A stretch of DNA of 10,746 nucleotides from JBCCSZ01 sp039199225. Lineage in GTDB: Bacteria; Bacteroidota; Bacteroidia; Chitinophagales; Saprospiraceae. A model generated the notes under the pieces. The model saw only the letters and a list, made by a program, of their open reading frames with translations, was not told the origin of the DNA and made no database searches. This document shows positions 8,089 to 10,746 of the stretch, in pieces; the stretch's first letter is position 1, and each line of letters opens with the position of its first letter. Made by a program: the position numbers and the translations under genes. The stretch covers positions 1 through 10,746 of the forward strand of contig JBCCSZ010000270.1 of the NCBI GenBank assembly GCA_039199225.1, in the 5' to 3' direction.

Positions 8089-10746
8089 TTAAAAATCAAT
8101 TTCGTTGATCTCCATCAAAGCAGGTTCTTCCTGCGTTTTGATCAGAGCAGCCTGCTGGCGGATCGTCGTTTGGTTGAACAGGTCCGTAATTTTGAGCGAA
8201 TCACAGAGCTCAGCTTTGAGCTTGTGGAACAGCCGGACCACCAGGATCGAGTTGCCACCCACTTCAAAGAAATTATCGGTTACACTGATTCGGCGAATGT
8301 CCAGCACCTCTTGCCAATATTTCATCAAGGCAAGCTCCGTTTCGTTGGATGCCTCCACAAATTCTTTGCGAATAACATCCTCTTCGGAAATACCTGGCAG
8401 CGCTTTCTTATTCACCGTACCACTGGCCGTTAGCAGCATCTCTTTCAGCTCGATGAAATAAGCCGGAATCATGTAGGCGGGTAATTGCCCTTGCAGATAG
8501 GTTCGCAGAGCCAATTTATCCACCGTCTCCCCTGCCACAAAATAGGCGGCCAACACCTGCTCCCCATTGCGCTCCTTGGCCAGCACAACGATTTGTTGCC
8601 AAGATGCAGCGTAGCCAGCCATGGCCGTTTCAATTTCACCCAACTCAATGCGATGTCCTCTGATTTTCACTTGCTCGTCAAAACGACCCAGGTATTCGAT
8701 GTTGCCATCTTCGCACCAGCGACCCAAGTCGCCGGTTTTGTAGAGGCGCTCTCCTGGTATGAAAGGATGCTGGATGAAACGCTCCTTGGTCAATTCAGGA
8801 CGTTTCCAATATCCGCGAGCCAAACCAGCGCCTCCAATGCATATTTCCCCTACGACACCAATCGTTTGCAAATCGCCAGACGGATTGAGGATGTAGATTT
8901 GTTCGTTGTCGAGCGGCTGGCCAATGGACAGCTGTGTGCTTTGGTGAATGTGCAAGGCAGCACTCCAAATGGTTGTCTCTGTCGGACCATAGACATTGAC
9001 GATTCGGATGTCCGACAGCTCGGCTCTACGTTCGTATATCTTTTCCGGGAAGACTTCCCCACCGACCAGAAGGTGCTTGAGGGAAGGCAACATTTTTTGG
9101 AATAGGATGTCTGTAAATTGCATCAAGCGAGAAGGTGTCAACTGTAGCAATTCGACCTTTTCTTCTTGCAATTTTTGAACGAACGCCTCGGGATCAATTT
9201 GGCCTTCTCCAAACAAAACCAACTGGCGACCGCTGCAGAGGGTCCCAAAGATTTCCAGTACCGAAATGTCGAAAGTCACATTGGTCGTCGCAGCAATGAT
9301 TTGTGCCTCTTCGTATCCCAACTGCGCATCCAAGCCATTCAGAAAAGCCGCTACGCTGGCGTGTTCCAGCATGACCCCCTTGGGTCGACCGGTGGAGCCG
9401 GAGGTATAAATGAGGTACATCAAATCACTTGCCTTCGGCGTAACAGCAGGCGCTGTGTGGGGGTAGTGATCTGCCACCTGCTGGAAATTCGCAAGTTCCG
9501 TTTCGTCCAAAATGAGTTTGCAACTGGCATCTTCCAGTATATAGTTCTTACGAACTTCCGGATAATCCGGATCGATGGGAACATAGGCGGCACCTGCTTT
9601 TAGGACGGCCAGCATGGCGGTGATCAACCATTCGTTGCGTGGCAAAAGCAAACCAATGCAATCGTCTGCCGCTGGTTGGCAGCGCTCCTGCAGATAGGCT
9701 GCTAACTGGTTGGCTTGTTGATCCAACTGACGATAGCTCCATCGTTTATCTTCAAAAACCAGCGCGATTTGATCCGGCTTTTCAGCCACCTGCTTGGCAA
9801 AAAGCTCGACGACGGTTGGACGGTCGGTAGCGGTGGGGGCGGCAGGGCTGTAAGATGTCAATAAGAATTGTTGCTCTCTTTCAGACAGTACATTGCCCGA
9901 ACGCATTTTCTCAGACGCTTGATCCAGATAGCACATCAACACCTTTTCCAGGTAAGCATGAAATTGTTCCAGTGAGATACCCGACTTCAAGGAGCGCCCC
10001 AATCGATAATCAAAGTTCAATGATTGTCCTGTCAGACTGACATCCAGATCAAGCAGCGTATTGGATACGGCATAGGAATCCAAATTCAATTCCTCCTCCT
10101 CTTGCTCTGAGGCATCCGATTGTTCGGATGAGGCAATGTCGTTGTAAATATGAAAATCCAAGAAATTAAAAATCGCATCGAAGAATGGATTGCTTTGACT
10201 GGGTTCGTCGGAAGCCACTTTGGCAATTTCCATCAAGGTCAATCGACTTTGCGACATCAACTGTTTGAGTTGTCGATCCAATTTTTTCAGATACGCTATC
10301 CAACTAATGTCGCGCATTTCCTGAAACTTGATTCGCACCGGCAAGGTATTCAAAAAGCAACCCAATACTTTGTCGGCATCCTCCACCATCGGACGGTTGT
10401 TGGATACAAGACCCAAGACAATGTCTTCTTCGTAGCTCAGCATCTTCAAGGCAAAAGCATAGGCACCAAAAAAGACCGTTTGCAAACTCAGTCCATCTGT
10501 TTTACTCTTGTCGCGCAGTCGCTGCAAGAAAGTTCCGTCGTATCGCTTGCGCAAAAGAACGGCAGTCGGCTCGGCAGAAAAAACATCCAATCGTTTGTAA
10601 TCTGCTAAAGCTGTTTTCCAGAATTCACTACTTTGTGGCATCAACTTTTCAGTGCGCTCCTCGATGACAGAATCCCGGAAGGAGGTCGTCAATGGTTTGA
10701 GTTGGAAAGAAGCATCCTCTTTCAGTGCCATGTAGATTTGGAACAA
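8089..10746 (-). CDS. NRPS subunit (partial C, A [Gly code], T); 5' end outside window
   Basis: C-terminal 885 residues of an NRPS whose start lies beyond the right edge; the first codon seen, TTG, is an internal Leu. Residue numbers count from there. The condensation domain is cut after its HHxxxDG site. What remains (1-305) carries VLGCFLNTLPVR (127-138) and SNPFFDAIF (185-193), plus an acidic insertion at 206-228. The A domain (311-785) has A3 IYTSGSTGRPKG at 446-457, FDISVLEIF at 492-500, YGPTETT at 586-592, YKTGDLGRW at 669-677 and GRFDEQVKIRGHRIELGEIE at 687-706. The code D493, I494, L497, Q535, L560, G562, V585, I593, W594 reads DILQLGVIW, one change from the glycine code DILQLGLIW. 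A10 reads SGTVNKKALP (775-784): T777 replaces the normally catalytic Lys. The carrier domain has S833 in GGNS and is followed by an acidic tail ending EINEIDF. By gene order it hands a glycyl-terminated chain to the next gene's KS. The KS protein has no room for an N-terminal docking domain. Confidence 0.96.
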   Translation of the reverse strand: MFQIYMALKEDASFQLKPLTTSFRDSVIEERTEKLMPQSSEFWKTALADYKRLDVFSAEPTAVLLRKRYDGTFLQRLRDKSKTDGLSLQTVFFGAYAFALKMLSYEEDIVLGLVSNNRPMVEDADKVLGCFLNTLPVRIKFQEMRDISWIAYLKKLDRQLKQLMSQSRLTLMEIAKVASDEPSQSNPFFDAIFNFLDFHIYNDIASSEQSDASEQEEEELNLDSYAVSNTLLDLDVSLTGQSLNFDYRLGRSLKSGISLEQFHAYLEKVLMCYLDQASEKMRSGNVLSEREQQFLLTSYSPAAPTATDRPTVVELFAKQVAEKPDQIALVFEDKRWSYRQLDQQANQLAAYLQERCQPAADDCIGLLLPRNEWLITAMLAVLKAGAAYVPIDPDYPEVRKNYILEDASCKLILDETELANFQQVADHYPHTAPAVTPKASDLMYLIYTSGSTGRPKGVMLEHASVAAFLNGLDAQLGYEEAQIIAATTNVTFDISVLEIFGTLCSGRQLVLFGEGQIDPEAFVQKLQEEKVELLQLTPSRLMQFTDILFQKMLPSLKHLLVGGEVFPEKIYERRAELSDIRIVNVYGPTETTIWSAALHIHQSTQLSIGQPLDNEQIYILNPSGDLQTIGVVGEICIGGAGLARGYWKRPELTKERFIQHPFIPGERLYKTGDLGRWCEDGNIEYLGRFDEQVKIRGHRIELGEIETAMAGYAASWQQIVVLAKERNGEQVLAAYFVAGETVDKLALRTYLQGQLPAYMIPAYFIELKEMLLTASGTVNKKALPGISEEDVIRKEFVEASNETELALMKYWQEVLDIRRISVTDNFFEVGGNSILVVRLFHKLKAELCDSLKITDLFNQTTIRQQAALIKTQEEPALMEINEIDF
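10113..10130. repeat. Short perfect inverted repeat inside the condensation domain
   Basis: CATCCGA (10113-10119) and TCGGATG (10124-10130) are perfect complements separated by the 4-base loop TTGT. Two copies of TGAGGCA (10108-10114 and 10129-10135) flank the structure. It lies in the coding sequence of the acidic insertion (protein motif SSEQSDASEQ with a repeated SEQ), so it may be only a by-product of the repeated peptide. There is no T-tract, so it is not an intrinsic terminator. Confidence 0.5.

Noticed and set aside
10113..10130. Inverted repeat as a terminator or regulatory hairpin
   Set aside because: It lies in the middle of a condensation domain, without a T-tract, and the reading frame continues through it.
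8089..10746. Start of the rightmost gene at 10746
   Set aside because: The first codon in the window is TTG within a condensation domain that lacks its N-terminal half and HHxxxDG motif, so the gene continues beyond the edge.

Overview
The window is one stretch of a modular hybrid NRPS/PKS (non-ribosomal peptide synthetase / polyketide synthase) assembly line. All genes lie on the minus strand and are read from right to left. About 99.5% of the bases fall in three very large co-directional genes. There are no RNA genes, mobile elements, CRISPR arrays or terminators that I can support, and no gene-free stretch longer than 44 bases. Base composition is close to 50% GC. Neither internal start codon has a Shine-Dalgarno sequence. 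The weak ribosome-binding context, moderate GC and TAA stops would fit a Bacteroidota host such as a chitinophagal or saprospiral lineage, but Cyanobacteria or Chloroflexota cannot be excluded from this window alone.

Layout in order of transcription. (1) 10746 to 8089: the C-terminal 885 residues of an NRPS, part of a condensation (C) domain, an adenylation (A) domain and a carrier (T) domain. The A-domain specificity code reads D-I-L-Q-L-G-V-I-W, which points to glycine, but the A10 lysine is replaced by threonine. (2) 8044 to 2387: a complete 1885-residue hybrid protein with order KS, degenerate AT remnant, carrier, C, A, carrier. The KS triad is intact, the AT remnant has lost its catalytic serine and much of its fold, and there is no KR, DH or ER. 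The A-domain code D-T-E-S-I-G-T-V-C-K is nearest to a lysine code. (3) 2381 to beyond the left edge: the first 793 residues of another NRPS, starting with a TubC-type docking domain, then C and most of an A domain with the exact leucine code D-A-W-F-L-G-N-V-V.

If the proteins act in gene order, the segment built here would be ...-Gly-(unreduced C2 ketide)-Lys(?)-Leu-... No epimerisation domain or thioesterase is visible, so the start and release of the chain lie outside the window. Because the AT in protein 2 looks dead, malonyl would have to come from an acyltransferase acting in trans. The docking domain on protein 3 supports the hand-over from protein 2 to protein 3. I do not recognise the specific product or a named cluster.
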